DNA of 64,000 nucleotides from Acidaminobacter sp. (GCF_030247605.1 NZ_JAOTSB010000002.1:124001-188000), one strand, 5' to 3'. Positions 37,608 through 46,598 are shown, counted from the first letter of the stretch. A program made the numbers and translations. The notes: generated by a model not told the origin, from the letters alone.

Positions 37608-37898
37608 CTAAAACACGCCTTCTGCGACCAAATCGCGATCCGGCAAATCTGACGCGTAATCAGCCATTTTGATTATAACATGATCCGAGAGCTCAAGGGT
37701 TGTATCAAACCAAACGGTTATCCCCTCAGTTTCAATTGCTTCAAACAGTTCTGCTTCACCTTGACGCAATCCTCCGACCCTGACCAGGGTCAGATCGTGA
37801 ATAGCTCAGCAGCTGCCTTCAGTCGTTCTGTATACGACCAGCGCCTTCTTGCCCGCAGTCTTTAGAAATGAAAGAGCTTGAGGATGAAATTCAATCAC
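37608..37898 (-). CDS. Small selenoprotein (GSC-Sec motif; CC/Se or HesB-like)
   Basis: A 96-residue gene read through an in-frame TGA at codon 31 (37808-37806). GTG at 37898 follows GGAGGTGAG at ideal spacing, and the frame runs from VIEFHPQALSFLKTAGKK through TTEGSC-Sec-AIHDL to LVAEGVF and TAG. A hairpin with a GGTC apical loop begins 12 nt after the TGA, as bacterial SECIS elements do. Upstream and downstream halves look like one domain: an IscA/HesB-like pattern with a Cys-Sec pair where relatives have Cys-Cys. I believe it belongs to the CC/Se-motif group, from memory. Function unknown. Confidence 0.82.
37774..37808 (-). promoter_or_regulatory. SECIS element of the small selenoprotein
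   Basis: After TGA (37808-37806), CTGACCCT (37793-37786) pairs with AGGGTCGG (37781-37774), one U-G pair, around the tetraloop GGTC (37785-37782). Twenty bases separate the TGA from the loop. The E. coli fdhF SECIS also has a GGUC(U) loop, at 18 bases. Confidence 0.8.
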
Positions 37899-38002
37899 AA
37901 GGCTCACCTCCTGTCTTCATTATACACTTAAGTCCTGTGAAACGCTTCAGTAAAAATGTCCAATTAAACGAATCGGTGAATTATGATGTTTCAAAAAAAT
38001 AA

Positions 38003-38066
38003 AAAAGGAAATTGAAAGCAACAGGGAGTCGGGGAATCCGACTTAAGATGCACCAATTTCCTTTTT
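38003..38066 (-). repeat. Structured hairpin element X, also terminator of the carboxytransferase gene
   Basis: On the minus strand AAAGGAAATTG pairs with CAATTTCCTTT; between them GTGCA and an inner stem AGTCGG/CCGACT are seen. A T-rich tail follows, so it can terminate the upstream gene. The same outer stem and GGTGCA recur in the element at 59182-59241, where the inner stem differs in sequence but still pairs. Confidence 0.75.
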
Positions 38067-38075
38067 ACTTCTTAA

Positions 38076-39473
38076 TTAGATAGGATAGACATTTTGTTCA
38101 CTGTCGACCAGGGTATTGTCAATGCTATATTTCTCTGCCATGCGAAGCTTGAAGAAATCCAAGGCGACCTGAGGAAAGAGGACATAGGTCAATACATCTT
38201 CAGGACTTTCCATATACATACCAATTTCTTTTTCTTTGGCTTCCAAAACAGGCTCAAGCAAATCTGCCGGTCTGCAGGTAATCACTTCTTCATTCCCTAT
38301 GATCTTACGAATGATCTCGTCCTTGATAGGCACTGCCGGTCTGCCATACATGCCTTTGACATAGGCTTTGACCTCATTTGGCACCATTTTATAGCGCTCT
38401 CCCGTGATGACATTCAACACAGCCTGAGTACCAATAATCTGGCTCGTCGGTGTCACCAGCGGCGGATATCCCAAATCCTCTCTGACACGAGGGACTTCTT
38501 TCAAAACATCATTATATTTATCAAGCGCATTTTGTAGTTTCAGTTGTGACACTAGATTGGACAGCATGCCACCCGGTACCTGGTAAACTAAAGTATTTAT
38601 GTCCATGCCCAAAATTTTAGGATCCATCAGGCCAGTTTCAAGCGCTTTTTCGCGCATTGGAGCAAAGTGCTCCGCAACGTCATTCAGGATCTTGAGATCA
38701 AGGCCTGTCTTGCGTTCAGTTTCATTCAGCATGGCAACCATGGCCTCTGTCGCAGGTTGGGATGTTCCAAGAGCAAATGGTGAGATTGCGGTATCAATTA
38801 TATCAACACCTGCTTCAATAGCCTTCATGTAAGTCATATCCGCCAAACCACTTGTACAGTGGGAATGGACTTCAATTGGAACGTTCACACTGCTTTTCAA
38901 ACCCTTGACAAGATCAAATGCTGTGTAGGGTGTCAACAATCCGCTCATATCCTTGATACAAATGGAATCTGCGCCCATTGAAACCATATCCTTAGCCAAC
39001 ACGATAAAGGACTCGATGGTGTGTACAGGTGAAACTGTAAATGAAATTGCTGCTTGTGCATGAGCGCCTTCTGCCTTGGTGGCAAGGATCGCGGTTTCGA
39101 TATTTCTCAAGTCGTTGAGCGCATCAAAGGTTCGAATGATGTCAATGCCATTAAATACGGCAAGTTTTACAAACTCTTTGACAACATCATCCGGATAATT
39201 TTTGTACCCAAGCAGATTCTGACCTCGAAGCAACATTTGAAGCTTCGTATTTTTGACGCGCTTTCGAATCAGTCTCAAGCGGTCCCAAGGATTCTCGTTG
39301 AGGAATCGAAGGGAGGCGTCAAAAGTTGCTCCACCCCAAACTTCCATGGCGTGATAGCCTACAGAATCCATTTTTTCTAGAATGGGCTCCATTTCACTTG
39401 TTTTCATGCGCGTCGCTATGAGGGATTGATGTCCGTCTCTCAAAACAGTTTCAGTTATTTTAACGGGGGTCAT
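38076..39473 (-). CDS. oadA: Oxaloacetate decarboxylase alpha / pyruvate carboxylase subunit B carboxytransferase
   Basis: A 465-residue carboxyltransferase moving CO2 between oxaloacetate/pyruvate and biotin. The HMGL-like TIM barrel starts ETVLRDGHQSLIATRM (metal-binding Asp), and has GADSICIKDMSG with the carbamylated lysine and VHSHCTSG with metal-binding histidines. The C-terminal conserved carboxylase domain is present, but the protein ends without a biotin-carrier domain (no MKM motif), so biotin must be supplied by a separate protein. No decarboxylase membrane subunits are adjacent. It is divergent from the Lrp regulator. Confidence 0.9.
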   Translation of the reverse strand: MTPVKITETVLRDGHQSLIATRMKTSEMEPILEKMDSVGYHAMEVWGGATFDASLRFLNENPWDRLRLIRKRVKNTKLQMLLRGQNLLGYKNYPDDVVKEFVKLAVFNGIDIIRTFDALNDLRNIETAILATKAEGAHAQAAISFTVSPVHTIESFIVLAKDMVSMGADSICIKDMSGLLTPYTAFDLVKGLKSSVNVPIEVHSHCTSGLADMTYMKAIEAGVDIIDTAISPFALGTSQPATEAMVAMLNETERKTGLDLKILNDVAEHFAPMREKALETGLMDPKILGMDINTLVYQVPGGMLSNLVSQLKLQNALDKYNDVLKEVPRVREDLGYPPLVTPTSQIIGTQAVLNVITGERYKMVPNEVKAYVKGMYGRPAVPIKDEIIRKIIGNEEVITCRPADLLEPVLEAKEKEIGMYMESPEDVLTYVLFPQVALDFFKLRMAEKYSIDNTLVDSEQNVYPI

Positions 39474-39632
39474 AACATTATTGCCTCCTCAACAAAATCA
39501 AAAACACTCTTCTACTAGATATTATCACCCGATTTGCCTAATGTACATTTGATTTGAAAAGTGATAATATAGTGATGACTTTTATTAATTAGGTAATTTC
39601 AAATATTCCTTCGTTTTTTAAGGAGGCACAAC

Positions 39633-40064
39633 ATGGACTCAACTGACATTAAAATTCTTGAAATTTTGCAGACTGACGGCCGCATTTCCATGAAGGAACT
39701 CGGCAATCTCGTCGCACTGTCTCCACCAGCTGTCAGCGAACGGGTCAAACGCCTTGAAGAGTCTGGTATTATTCAAGGTTATGCCGCAGTCGTCGATCCT
39801 AAACTGTTGGGGAAACGCGTTTTCGCAATCATTAATGTTCAAATGATGGTCAATCAGCACAAGGCATTTCTGCATCTTGTTAAAAATGATCCTGCAATTG
39901 TAGAATGTCATCATTTGACTGGTGAAGATTGCATGACTATCAAAGTATTTCTCTCTGACACCATTGAGCTCGAAAAATTGCTCGATCGCATTCAACAATT
40001 AGGAAATACCCGGACTACCATTGTATTGTCAAGCCCGCTGGATCGAAAACCAATCTTGCCCTAG
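39633..40064 (+). CDS. Lrp/AsnC family transcriptional regulator
   Basis: A 143-residue regulator with an N-terminal helix-turn-helix (MDSTDIKILEILQTDGRIS; VALSPPAVSERVKRLEESGII) and a C-terminal RAM/ligand-binding domain (HHLTGEDCMTIKVF). It is divergently transcribed from the carboxytransferase gene with a 159-base shared region and may control it and itself. AAGGAGG precedes the ATG. Confidence 0.92.
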   Translation: MDSTDIKILEILQTDGRISMKELGNLVALSPPAVSERVKRLEESGIIQGYAAVVDPKLLGKRVFAIINVQMMVNQHKAFLHLVKNDPAIVECHHLTGEDCMTIKVFLSDTIELEKLLDRIQQLGNTRTTIVLSSPLDRKPILP

Positions 40065-40079
40065 GAGCGTCGCAAATTC

Positions 40080-41333
40080 ATGAAAAGAAATCACATCATC
40101 CTTTTGGCCTTAATTTTTGTCTCAGCAATTTCGGTTAATCTTTATTATTATTTGAACCGCACCGTGACGCTTCAATTTTATGCTCACCCTGACAAACTTG
40201 GGGTCATGGAGGAAGTCATTGCTGCCTTTGAGAAAGACCATCCCCGAATTAAAATCAATTATGTGCAGCTTCCGGATGACACAAATGACAAATACGAAAT
40301 AATCAGCAATAAGCTGTCTACTCAGCAAGACGCCATCGATGTTTTTGATGCGGATGTCACTTGGCCGTCAATATTTGTTAAATCTGAATGGGTAGCAAAT
40401 TTAGATCCGTTTTTTAGTGAAGATGAGCTTGAGGGATACCTAAGCAGTGCCATTGACGCTGCTACCGTAGACGGAATGCTCTACGGCATTCCTTATAGAA
40501 TTGATTCCGGTGTCTTGTTTTATCGAAAAGATTTATTGGAAAAGTATGATTTTCGGGTTCCTAAAACCTACAAAGAATTGAGCGAAACGGCTTTAGCCAT
40601 AAAAGTCAAAGAACCTGAATTGAATGGCTTCGCTGCGTCATGGAAAAACTTTGAAGGTTTAACCTGCAGCTTCTTCGAAATTCTGTGGTCAGGCGGGTAT
40701 GACATAGATACCGCACAAACGCCATACCGCTTTGAAGCTCAAGGGGTGAATGAAACACTTACCCTTATGCAGTCCATGATCCACACTGACAAGATTGTTT
40801 CGACTGAGGCCCTGAATTATTCAAGTGGTGATCTTCGGGCTGCCTTTATTGAAGGCAACCTGATCTTCATGCGAGATTGGCCAACGGGTTGGCGCAAGCT
40901 TTCTGAGGCTCCGGAGCTAAAAGATAAAATTGCAGTCGCACCGCTTCCCAGCTTAAAGTCCGGCCAAGACTCCTATGGTGCCTTTGGCGGTTGGATGTAC
41001 ATGGTATCAAAAGACTCCAAACACAAGAAAGAAGCTGTCGAATGGATCAAATTCCTGACGACATACGAAAATGAAAAGCTCATGAATTTGAAGTATAATT
41101 ACATTCCGTCCAGAGTTGCACTGTACTCGGATGAAGAAGTTCTGGAGCGCATGCCTTTTCTGGATGACATGTTTGACTATTTTAACCAGTCCAAACCAAG
41201 GCCAAAGGTAGCGAATTACGACGAGCTTTCTCTTCTGCTCCAGGCTCAGGTACATCTGACGCTTCAAAATGGGCAGACCCCAAGCGACGCCATTTTGATG
41301 CTGGATCAGCTATTGCCAAGACTGCTGTATTAG
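40080..41333 (+). CDS. Extracellular solute-binding protein (family 1, MalE-like), membrane-anchored
   Basis: A 417-residue binding protein of the sugar/maltose type (family motif FEKDHPRIKINYVQLPDD; GIPYRIDSGVLFYRKDLL). The N-terminus has a basic start and a hydrophobic segment (about residue 6-25) but no lipobox cysteine, so it is either secreted or tethered by an uncleaved helix. No permease or ATPase gene is adjacent; instead a sensor kinase with its own binding domain follows after 35 bases. A sensory rather than transport role is plausible. Confidence 0.85.
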   Translation: MKRNHIILLALIFVSAISVNLYYYLNRTVTLQFYAHPDKLGVMEEVIAAFEKDHPRIKINYVQLPDDTNDKYEIISNKLSTQQDAIDVFDADVTWPSIFVKSEWVANLDPFFSEDELEGYLSSAIDAATVDGMLYGIPYRIDSGVLFYRKDLLEKYDFRVPKTYKELSETALAIKVKEPELNGFAASWKNFEGLTCSFFEILWSGGYDIDTAQTPYRFEAQGVNETLTLMQSMIHTDKIVSTEALNYSSGDLRAAFIEGNLIFMRDWPTGWRKLSEAPELKDKIAVAPLPSLKSGQDSYGAFGGWMYMVSKDSKHKKEAVEWIKFLTTYENEKLMNLKYNYIPSRVALYSDEEVLERMPFLDDMFDYFNQSKPRPKVANYDELSLLLQAQVHLTLQNGQTPSDAILMLDQLLPRLLY

Positions 41334-41380
41334 CAGCCACGTGAAGAGGAATAAGAGTAAGAGAGGAAGTGAGGGGCAGA

Positions 41381-43207
41381 TTGAGAATCCTCACACGCTT
41401 TTTGATATTCCTCATCATTTTTGCCACCATCAACTCTGAGAGATCCTGGGCTGATTCAATTCTTAAAAAGGATGTTTTAAATACTGCTGCTGCTCAGTCG
41501 CTGTCTCAAACAGCATCTGAACCTTCTGAGCCCTCAGTTTTGAAACCTTTGAAAGTGGTTGGCTTAAGTGATGATTACCCTATAATGTTTATCAATCGCA
41601 ACGGCTTACCTGACGGGTTAGCCGTTGATTTGCTGCGCTTATTTTCAGAAGCCGCCGGCTATGAACTGATTCTTGATTTGGTAACCTATGATCAATTGGA
41701 AGTTATGTTCGAACAAGATTATGACATCTATTACAGCAGCGGTCGAGTAAAAGCACCTGACTATGCCAGATCAACCACCCCCTTTTATATAAGAAATTAC
41801 AAGCTGTTCGTGGATCAAAACTTGATGGATTCGAAAAAATATCAGGATTTGTTCCGCGAGGATTCAGGGAGACTCAGTATCGGCTATAGAAGCAGCGATA
41901 CTTTGGCAAGGTATCTGAGCAATATGGCGACGAACAATGCTCTGATCGCCTTGCCAAATCATGATGCTGCACTGGATGGGCTATTGGCAGATCAATTTGA
42001 TGCTGTCCTTCTGCCGTCGGATTTGGGAAAGTTACTTTTTAACGAAAGGCAGTTATCTCAGTTTCAACCCTTAGAAGCGACTCTATTTCTCGAAGAAAAT
42101 AGTTTTATCGTCAATCCCAATCACATCCTTCTGCAATTTGAATTGAATAATTTTCTTCAAAACCAAAAGAAATCTGGCGATTTGCAGGCAAACATTGAAA
42201 AATGGATCTCTCTGCCTGCCGCTCGCTCAGAGGAACAAGATGTACTCTCACTCTTCAACTATTTCTTTCTCATTTCTGCTGCTGCAACATTCGCGTTCTC
42301 CTATAGAAGCTATCATCTCGAACGGAATGTCGAAAAACAAGCAGCTGAACTGAATCAGCTCAATCACGCCAACGAAGAACTATGGACTGCGCTGATCGAT
42401 GAGGAACGCTATAAAAATGAATATTACATTAGTTTGTCACACGAGCTCCGAACCCCCATCAGCCTCATTCTGAACGCTGTCAACGCAGTGGAACGGAGTG
42501 CCTTGGTTAAATCCCGCGACTTGCCGGATGACAAGTTTGTCAAATATACCAGTATCGCTAAAAACAATAGCATGAGATTGCTTCGCGTCATCAACAATCT
42601 TATCGACGCCAATCAATTGGAAAATAAGGACTATACGCTGGATCTCAAACGGGTTGACCTGGTTTTCGAACTCGGCGAACTCATAAAATGGGTAACCGAA
42701 GTCCTGGATCCAATAGAACTGGAAATACATCTAGACGCGCACCTTAAAACACTGGAAGCCACTATTGACCCCTACGAACTGGATCGAATCCTTTTGAATT
42801 TGATCTCAAATTCAATCAAGTTCAATACGGGAAAACCTAAAATTCTCCTGGTCTTGTTCTGCGATGATGAGACCATCGTGCTTGATTACGTTGACAATAG
42901 TATTGGAATACCTAAAGCTTCTGTGCAAAATGCGTTTCTTAAGTATCACCAGATGAATTCTGAGTTTGCTAAAAAGTCCGAAGGTGCCGGGTTTGGGCTC
43001 TATCTTTCAAAACAGTTGATAGAACTTCATCGCGGGACATTGAGCCCGATCTATGCCGCTCAACAGGTCGGCATGCACTACCGCCTGCAAATCCCGTTAA
43101 AATTGTCTGATGACCACAACAAACTCTCCAGTGGAAAAAGCCTTTTTTATGACCGCGGTCGGCTGGTCAGACTCGAACTTTCTGAAATAAAAACCTTCAA
43201 TAATTGA
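41381..43207 (+). CDS. Sensor histidine kinase with extracellular solute-binding (SBP family 3-like) domain
   Basis: A 608-residue kinase. After a signal/anchor segment comes a family-3 solute-binding-like domain (about 50-275: DYPIMFINRNGLPDGLAVDLL), one membrane segment (about 285-305), a short coiled coil and the kinase core: H-box SLSHELRTPISLI (His near 353), N-box LLNLISNSIKFN, and GAGFGLYLSKQLIELH. The G1 box reads DNSIGI where DNGxGI is usual. The TTG at 41381 follows GAGGGG; a GTG four codons earlier is possible. No response regulator is adjacent. Confidence 0.85.
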   Translation: MRILTRFLIFLIIFATINSERSWADSILKKDVLNTAAAQSLSQTASEPSEPSVLKPLKVVGLSDDYPIMFINRNGLPDGLAVDLLRLFSEAAGYELILDLVTYDQLEVMFEQDYDIYYSSGRVKAPDYARSTTPFYIRNYKLFVDQNLMDSKKYQDLFREDSGRLSIGYRSSDTLARYLSNMATNNALIALPNHDAALDGLLADQFDAVLLPSDLGKLLFNERQLSQFQPLEATLFLEENSFIVNPNHILLQFELNNFLQNQKKSGDLQANIEKWISLPAARSEEQDVLSLFNYFFLISAAATFAFSYRSYHLERNVEKQAAELNQLNHANEELWTALIDEERYKNEYYISLSHELRTPISLILNAVNAVERSALVKSRDLPDDKFVKYTSIAKNNSMRLLRVINNLIDANQLENKDYTLDLKRVDLVFELGELIKWVTEVLDPIELEIHLDAHLKTLEATIDPYELDRILLNLISNSIKFNTGKPKILLVLFCDDETIVLDYVDNSIGIPKASVQNAFLKYHQMNSEFAKKSEGAGFGLYLSKQLIELHRGTLSPIYAAQQVGMHYRLQIPLKLSDDHNKLSSGKSLFYDRGRLVRLELSEIKTFNN

Positions 43208-43211
43208 AACT

Positions 43212-43265
43212 AAAAATGAGCTGCTGTAAACCTGAAAATCAGTTTACAGCAGCTCATTTGTTTTG
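43212..43265. terminator. Bidirectional terminator between sensor kinase and cysE
   Basis: A perfect 18-bp stem (43214-43231 with 43242-43259) has an A-rich flank on one side and GTTTTG on the other, between converging genes. Confidence 0.9.
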
Positions 43266-43278
43266 AACACCGTATAAA

Positions 43279-43851
43279 TTAGATTACCATATGATTGTAA
43301 ATATGCGCCTCTTTATATTTGTCTATCTCAATAACCTGGCCTTTGCGCACCATTCTGGCCGGAATGCCCACCGCGGTGGAGAAAGACTCTACATTGTGCA
43401 GCACGACTGAATTGGCTCCAATTTTACTTCCGGAAGACACGGTGATTGGTCCCAATATTTTCGCGCCTGAGCCAATAACGACATCATCACCAATAGTCGG
43501 GTGCCTCTTCCCTTTATCTTTTCCCGTCCCCCCCAGAGTCACGCCCTGGTACAAGGTAACATAATTCCCTATCTCAGTGGTTTCACCAATAACGACACCC
43601 ATACCATGATCAATAAAAAGGCCTTTGCCGATGGTCGCTCCCGGATGGATTTCAATGCCGGTAATAAATCTAGCAAACTGCGATATGAACCTCGCCGAAA
43701 AAAATCTTTTATGACGGAACAGCCAATTGGCAATTCGATATAACCCAACCGCATGGACACTCGGATAAAGGAAAATGACTTCCAAATAGGAACGCGCAGC
43801 CGGATCCCGGTCCCTTACTGTATCTAGATAGGACTTAATTTTTCTAAACAT
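43279..43851 (-). CDS. cysE: Serine O-acetyltransferase
   Basis: A 190-residue acetyltransferase making O-acetylserine, the first step of cysteine synthesis. It has the left-handed beta-helix hexapeptide repeats ([27 protein letters not shown]) and the catalytic His-containing HGMGVV, then [21 protein letters not shown]. It is the short bacterial form. It lies six bases after cysK, in a T-box-controlled operon. Confidence 0.96.
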   Translation of the reverse strand: MFRKIKSYLDTVRDRDPAARSYLEVIFLYPSVHAVGLYRIANWLFRHKRFFSARFISQFARFITGIEIHPGATIGKGLFIDHGMGVVIGETTEIGNYVTLYQGVTLGGTGKDKGKRHPTIGDDVVIGSGAKILGPITVSSGSKIGANSVVLHNVESFSTAVGIPARMVRKGQVIEIDKYKEAHIYNHMVI

Positions 43852-43857
43852 GTCTCA

Positions 43858-44772
43858 TCACCCCTGAAATACATTCATAGATAGGTATTTGTCACCACTG
43901 TCCGGCGCTACGGTCAGGACTTTCGCGTCTGGTCCAAGTTCTGCTGCAATCTTTATCGCAGCTGCCACATTTGCCGAAGCTGAGATTCCCAAAAATAGAC
44001 CTTCTTCTCTAGCGAGTCGATTGGCAAACTCAAATGCTTCCTCATCTTCGATCGTCATAATTTGATCGACTACGTTTTGATTATATAACTCTGTCACAAA
44101 TCCGGCACCAATGCCCTGAATTTTATGAGGACCCGGTTGACCGCCGCTTATAACTGGGGATTTTGCAGGTTCCACGCCCACAATTCTGGTTCCAGGGCGC
44201 TCCTCTTTTAAGCGCTTCCCCACACCGCTAATGGTCCCACCGGTTCCGACGCCAGCCACAAACACATCCAGCCGCTCAAAATCATTCAATATTTCCTGGG
44301 CTGTAGTTTTATAGTGCATTTCGGCATTCGCAGGATTTGAGAATTGGCTGGGAATATATACTGTCTGGTCTTCTTCTCTCAAAGCGACCGCTTTTTCGAT
44401 AGCCCCTTTCATCCCTTTGGAGCCCTCTGTGAGAATAATCTCTGCGCCATAGGCTTTCATGATTATTCTTCTCTCAATACTCATGGTTTCCGGCATGATG
44501 ATGACGACACGGTAACCTTTCAAAGCACCAATCATTGCAATGGCAATTCCGGTGTTGCCGCTGGTAGGTTCGACAATAGTCATCCCCGGCTTTAGAACGC
44601 CTTTAGCTTCTGCGTCTTCGATCATTCCGAGCGCAGCCCTGTCTTTTATGCTTCCACCAGGATTCTTGCCTTCCAACTTCACATAAACCTCAGCGCCGTT
44701 TTCCGCCGCCAGCGTACTTAATTTGACAACAGGAGTATGACCGATCATATCCAATAACGAATTATAAATCAT
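43858..44772 (-). CDS. cysK: Cysteine synthase A (O-acetylserine sulfhydrylase)
   Basis: A 304-residue PLP enzyme that makes cysteine from O-acetylserine and sulfide. The PLP lysine sits in GGSIKDRAALGMI, the substrate loop is PTSGNTGIAIA, and the phosphate-binding loop is GVGTGGTISGVGK. The ATG at 44772 follows GAGGGGAG; the frame is open six codons further up but without a better start. It is the first gene after the T-box leader, followed by cysE. Confidence 0.96.
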   Translation of the reverse strand: MIYNSLLDMIGHTPVVKLSTLAAENGAEVYVKLEGKNPGGSIKDRAALGMIEDAEAKGVLKPGMTIVEPTSGNTGIAIAMIGALKGYRVVIIMPETMSIERRIIMKAYGAEIILTEGSKGMKGAIEKAVALREEDQTVYIPSQFSNPANAEMHYKTTAQEILNDFERLDVFVAGVGTGGTISGVGKRLKEERPGTRIVGVEPAKSPVISGGQPGPHKIQGIGAGFVTELYNQNVVDQIMTIEDEEAFEFANRLAREEGLFLGISASANVAAAIKIAAELGPDAKVLTVAPDSGDKYLSMNVFQG

Positions 44773-44801
44773 TAATAAAACTCCCCTCATTTGTAAAATA
44801 C

Positions 44802-45071
44802 AAAAAACTCCGCCTTATGCACACTATGCATAGAGGCGGAGTTAACTCCACGGTTCCACTCTAATTGGTTCTCTGGGACACTAAAACATGTCCGATCTCT
44901 GTAACGGGAGATCCCGACGCAGCCTACTGGGCTTCGGTGCGTAACTCAGAAGGGCACTTCACACTGACTGTCATGAGGGATTCCCACCAGCACCCTCTCT
45001 CTGAAAAGACCTGTCAACACTACTTTCCTTCGTCATTGTATTTCCGACTGATTTAATATGAATTCTACTTA
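44802..45071 (-). ncRNA. T-box riboswitch of cysK-cysE (Cys specifier likely)
   Basis: The leader RNA contains the T-box core GAGTGGAACCGTGG (within 44862-44844). A terminator follows: ACTCCGCC pairing with GGCGGAGT around TATGCA/TGCATA, then six T residues (44843-44802). Stem I carries GAGAGAGGG and the distal part. The specifier is probably TGC at 44956-44954 in GAAGTGCCC, which would sense uncharged tRNA-Cys and fits the downstream genes. Exact specifier assignment needs folding. Confidence 0.92.
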
Positions 45072-45077
45072 ATCTGT

Positions 45078-45106
45078 ATTTTAAAGCCTTAAGATCAAAA
45101 AGTCAA
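45078..45106 (-). promoter_or_regulatory. Promoter of the cysK-cysE T-box leader
   Basis: On the minus strand TTGACT (45106-45101), a 17-base spacer and TAAAAT (45083-45078) give a start near 45071. Confidence 0.8.
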
Positions 45107-45149
45107 AGCTTTTTTTAGAATAAATGAAATTTTTCATTCAGTTTGTCGT

Positions 45150-46100
45150 CTAATAGCGATTCAGTCTGTTCGTCAGCAAGTCCAAAAACCTTTCAAGGTC
45201 AAGTTCGACACAAACCTCAGCATTAGGTGTTTTGCCCCATCTATCATCGAAATCGCAAACCGTTTGACCGTCACAATAACGACTCTCAGTCTCGATCCCG
45301 ACATAGCGGTGAACGCATTTGACGAGTGATGGATCGACTGCGACTGCGACAGCAAGCGGATCGTGCATCAGGCAGGCTTCAAAGCCGTTGACAGCAGCAA
45401 ACCTTTGACGATATTCCAAGGTCACCAGATCGACAAAGCGCTTCACTGCTTCCGATGCCTTTAATGCATCAATATCAGATCTTCTAAGCAGCGCTTTTCG
45501 TGTAACATCCAGCCCTACCATGGTCAAAGGTGCACCGCTATGGAAGACGAGGTCAGCCGCCTCCGGATCTATGGCTATATTAAATTCTGCCACCGGAGAT
45601 TCATTCCCTCGGCCATTCGCAACGCCACCCATGACAATTATCTCCTTGAGATTCAGCGCTAAATTCCGTTCCTGCATTAGAAGTAATCCAAGGTTGGTCT
45701 CCGGGCCGGTCATGATCAAGGTTATTTCTCCAGGATACCGCTCAATCTGAGCTTTGATAAAGTCGCCCGCGGAGAGACTCTGTGCCTCACCCGGCTCAAG
45801 GTCATTCAATTGCCCTGCCAGACCGCAGTCACCATGGACTTCTTTCGCATACCTGATTGACCTCCAAAGTGGTTTTACCGCGCCCTTATAGACGGGAATG
45901 TCTTCCCGGCCTATGAGCTTCAAGACTTTTAAAGTATTTTTAGTCGCGGACTCAAGGTCTATGTTTCCCGAAACTGTCGTAATCCCCAGAACCTCCAGTT
46001 CAGGCGAAGCCAAAGCCAGCATGATGGCAATAGCGTCGTCTATCCCTGTATCCACATCCAGAATAACTTTTTTCTTCCTGATAAAGCCTGCAATTGTCAT
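45150..46100 (-). CDS. Nucleoside hydrolase (inosine/uridine-preferring type)
   Basis: A 316-residue hydrolase that splits ribonucleosides into base and ribose. The calcium-binding N-terminal motif DVDTGIDDAIAIMLAL and the HDPLAV motif near residue 240 are intact. The ATG at 46100 places DVDTG at residue 14, as usual; an ATG 23 codons upstream has no supporting site. Substrate preference cannot be read. It fits the purine salvage theme (hpt, deoC) elsewhere in the window. Confidence 0.9.
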   Translation of the reverse strand: MTIAGFIRKKKVILDVDTGIDDAIAIMLALASPELEVLGITTVSGNIDLESATKNTLKVLKLIGREDIPVYKGAVKPLWRSIRYAKEVHGDCGLAGQLNDLEPGEAQSLSAGDFIKAQIERYPGEITLIMTGPETNLGLLLMQERNLALNLKEIIVMGGVANGRGNESPVAEFNIAIDPEAADLVFHSGAPLTMVGLDVTRKALLRRSDIDALKASEAVKRFVDLVTLEYRQRFAAVNGFEACLMHDPLAVAVAVDPSLVKCVHRYVGIETESRYCDGQTVCDFDDRWGKTPNAEVCVELDLERFLDLLTNRLNRY

Positions 46101-46205
46101 TTTCTCGACCACCCTTATAAAGTAGAAGAAGGTGCAGGAAGGCAGTTGAACCAACCACCTAAATGACACCTTCTTTTCTTGTTTTTTACCACTTTATGCG
46201 CTGTG

Positions 46206-46598
46206 TTATTTTTTAAGCAGATCTCGAATCTCCTCGAGAAGTACTTCCTGACGAGGCGGTTCAGGCGGCGCAGCCGGTGCTTCTTCTTGCTTCTTTCTCA
46301 TACGGTTGAGCAGCTTAATAACCATGAAAATTGCGAAGGCAATGATCACAAAATCCACAATGGACTGAATAAAGGCGCCATAGCGGATTGCCGCTTCCTC
46401 AACACCTTCAGAGGCCGGTGTTATCACATACTTTAAGTTTGTGAAGCTGACGCCGCCCAAGATCATACCAATCAGCGGCATAATCAAATCATTGACCAGC
46501 GAGGTGACAATCTTTCCAAATGCGCCGCCAATGACGACTGCAACTGCAAGATCAACTACATTGCCTCTTAATACGAAAGCTTTAAATTCTTTGAGCAT
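46206..46598 (-). CDS. mscL: Large-conductance mechanosensitive channel
   Basis: A 130-residue channel that opens on osmotic downshock. It has the N-terminal amphipathic helix MLKEFKAFVLRGNVVDLAVAV, with two membrane segments (residues ~15-45 and ~70-95) and a charged C-terminal helix. AAGGAGG precedes the ATG. Confidence 0.95.
   Translation of the reverse strand: MLKEFKAFVLRGNVVDLAVAVVIGGAFGKIVTSLVNDLIMPLIGMILGGVSFTNLKYVITPASEGVEEAAIRYGAFIQSIVDFVIIAFAIFMVIKLLNRMRKKQEEAPAAPPEPPRQEVLLEEIRDLLKK

Noticed and set aside
37680..37865. Plus-strand frame opposite the small selenoprotein
   Set aside because: No ribosome site; it is the antisense shadow of the selenoprotein gene.
46127..46174. AGAAGGTG/CACCTTCT hairpin between mscL and the nucleoside hydrolase
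   Set aside because: Long loop and no proper T-tract; not convincing as a terminator.
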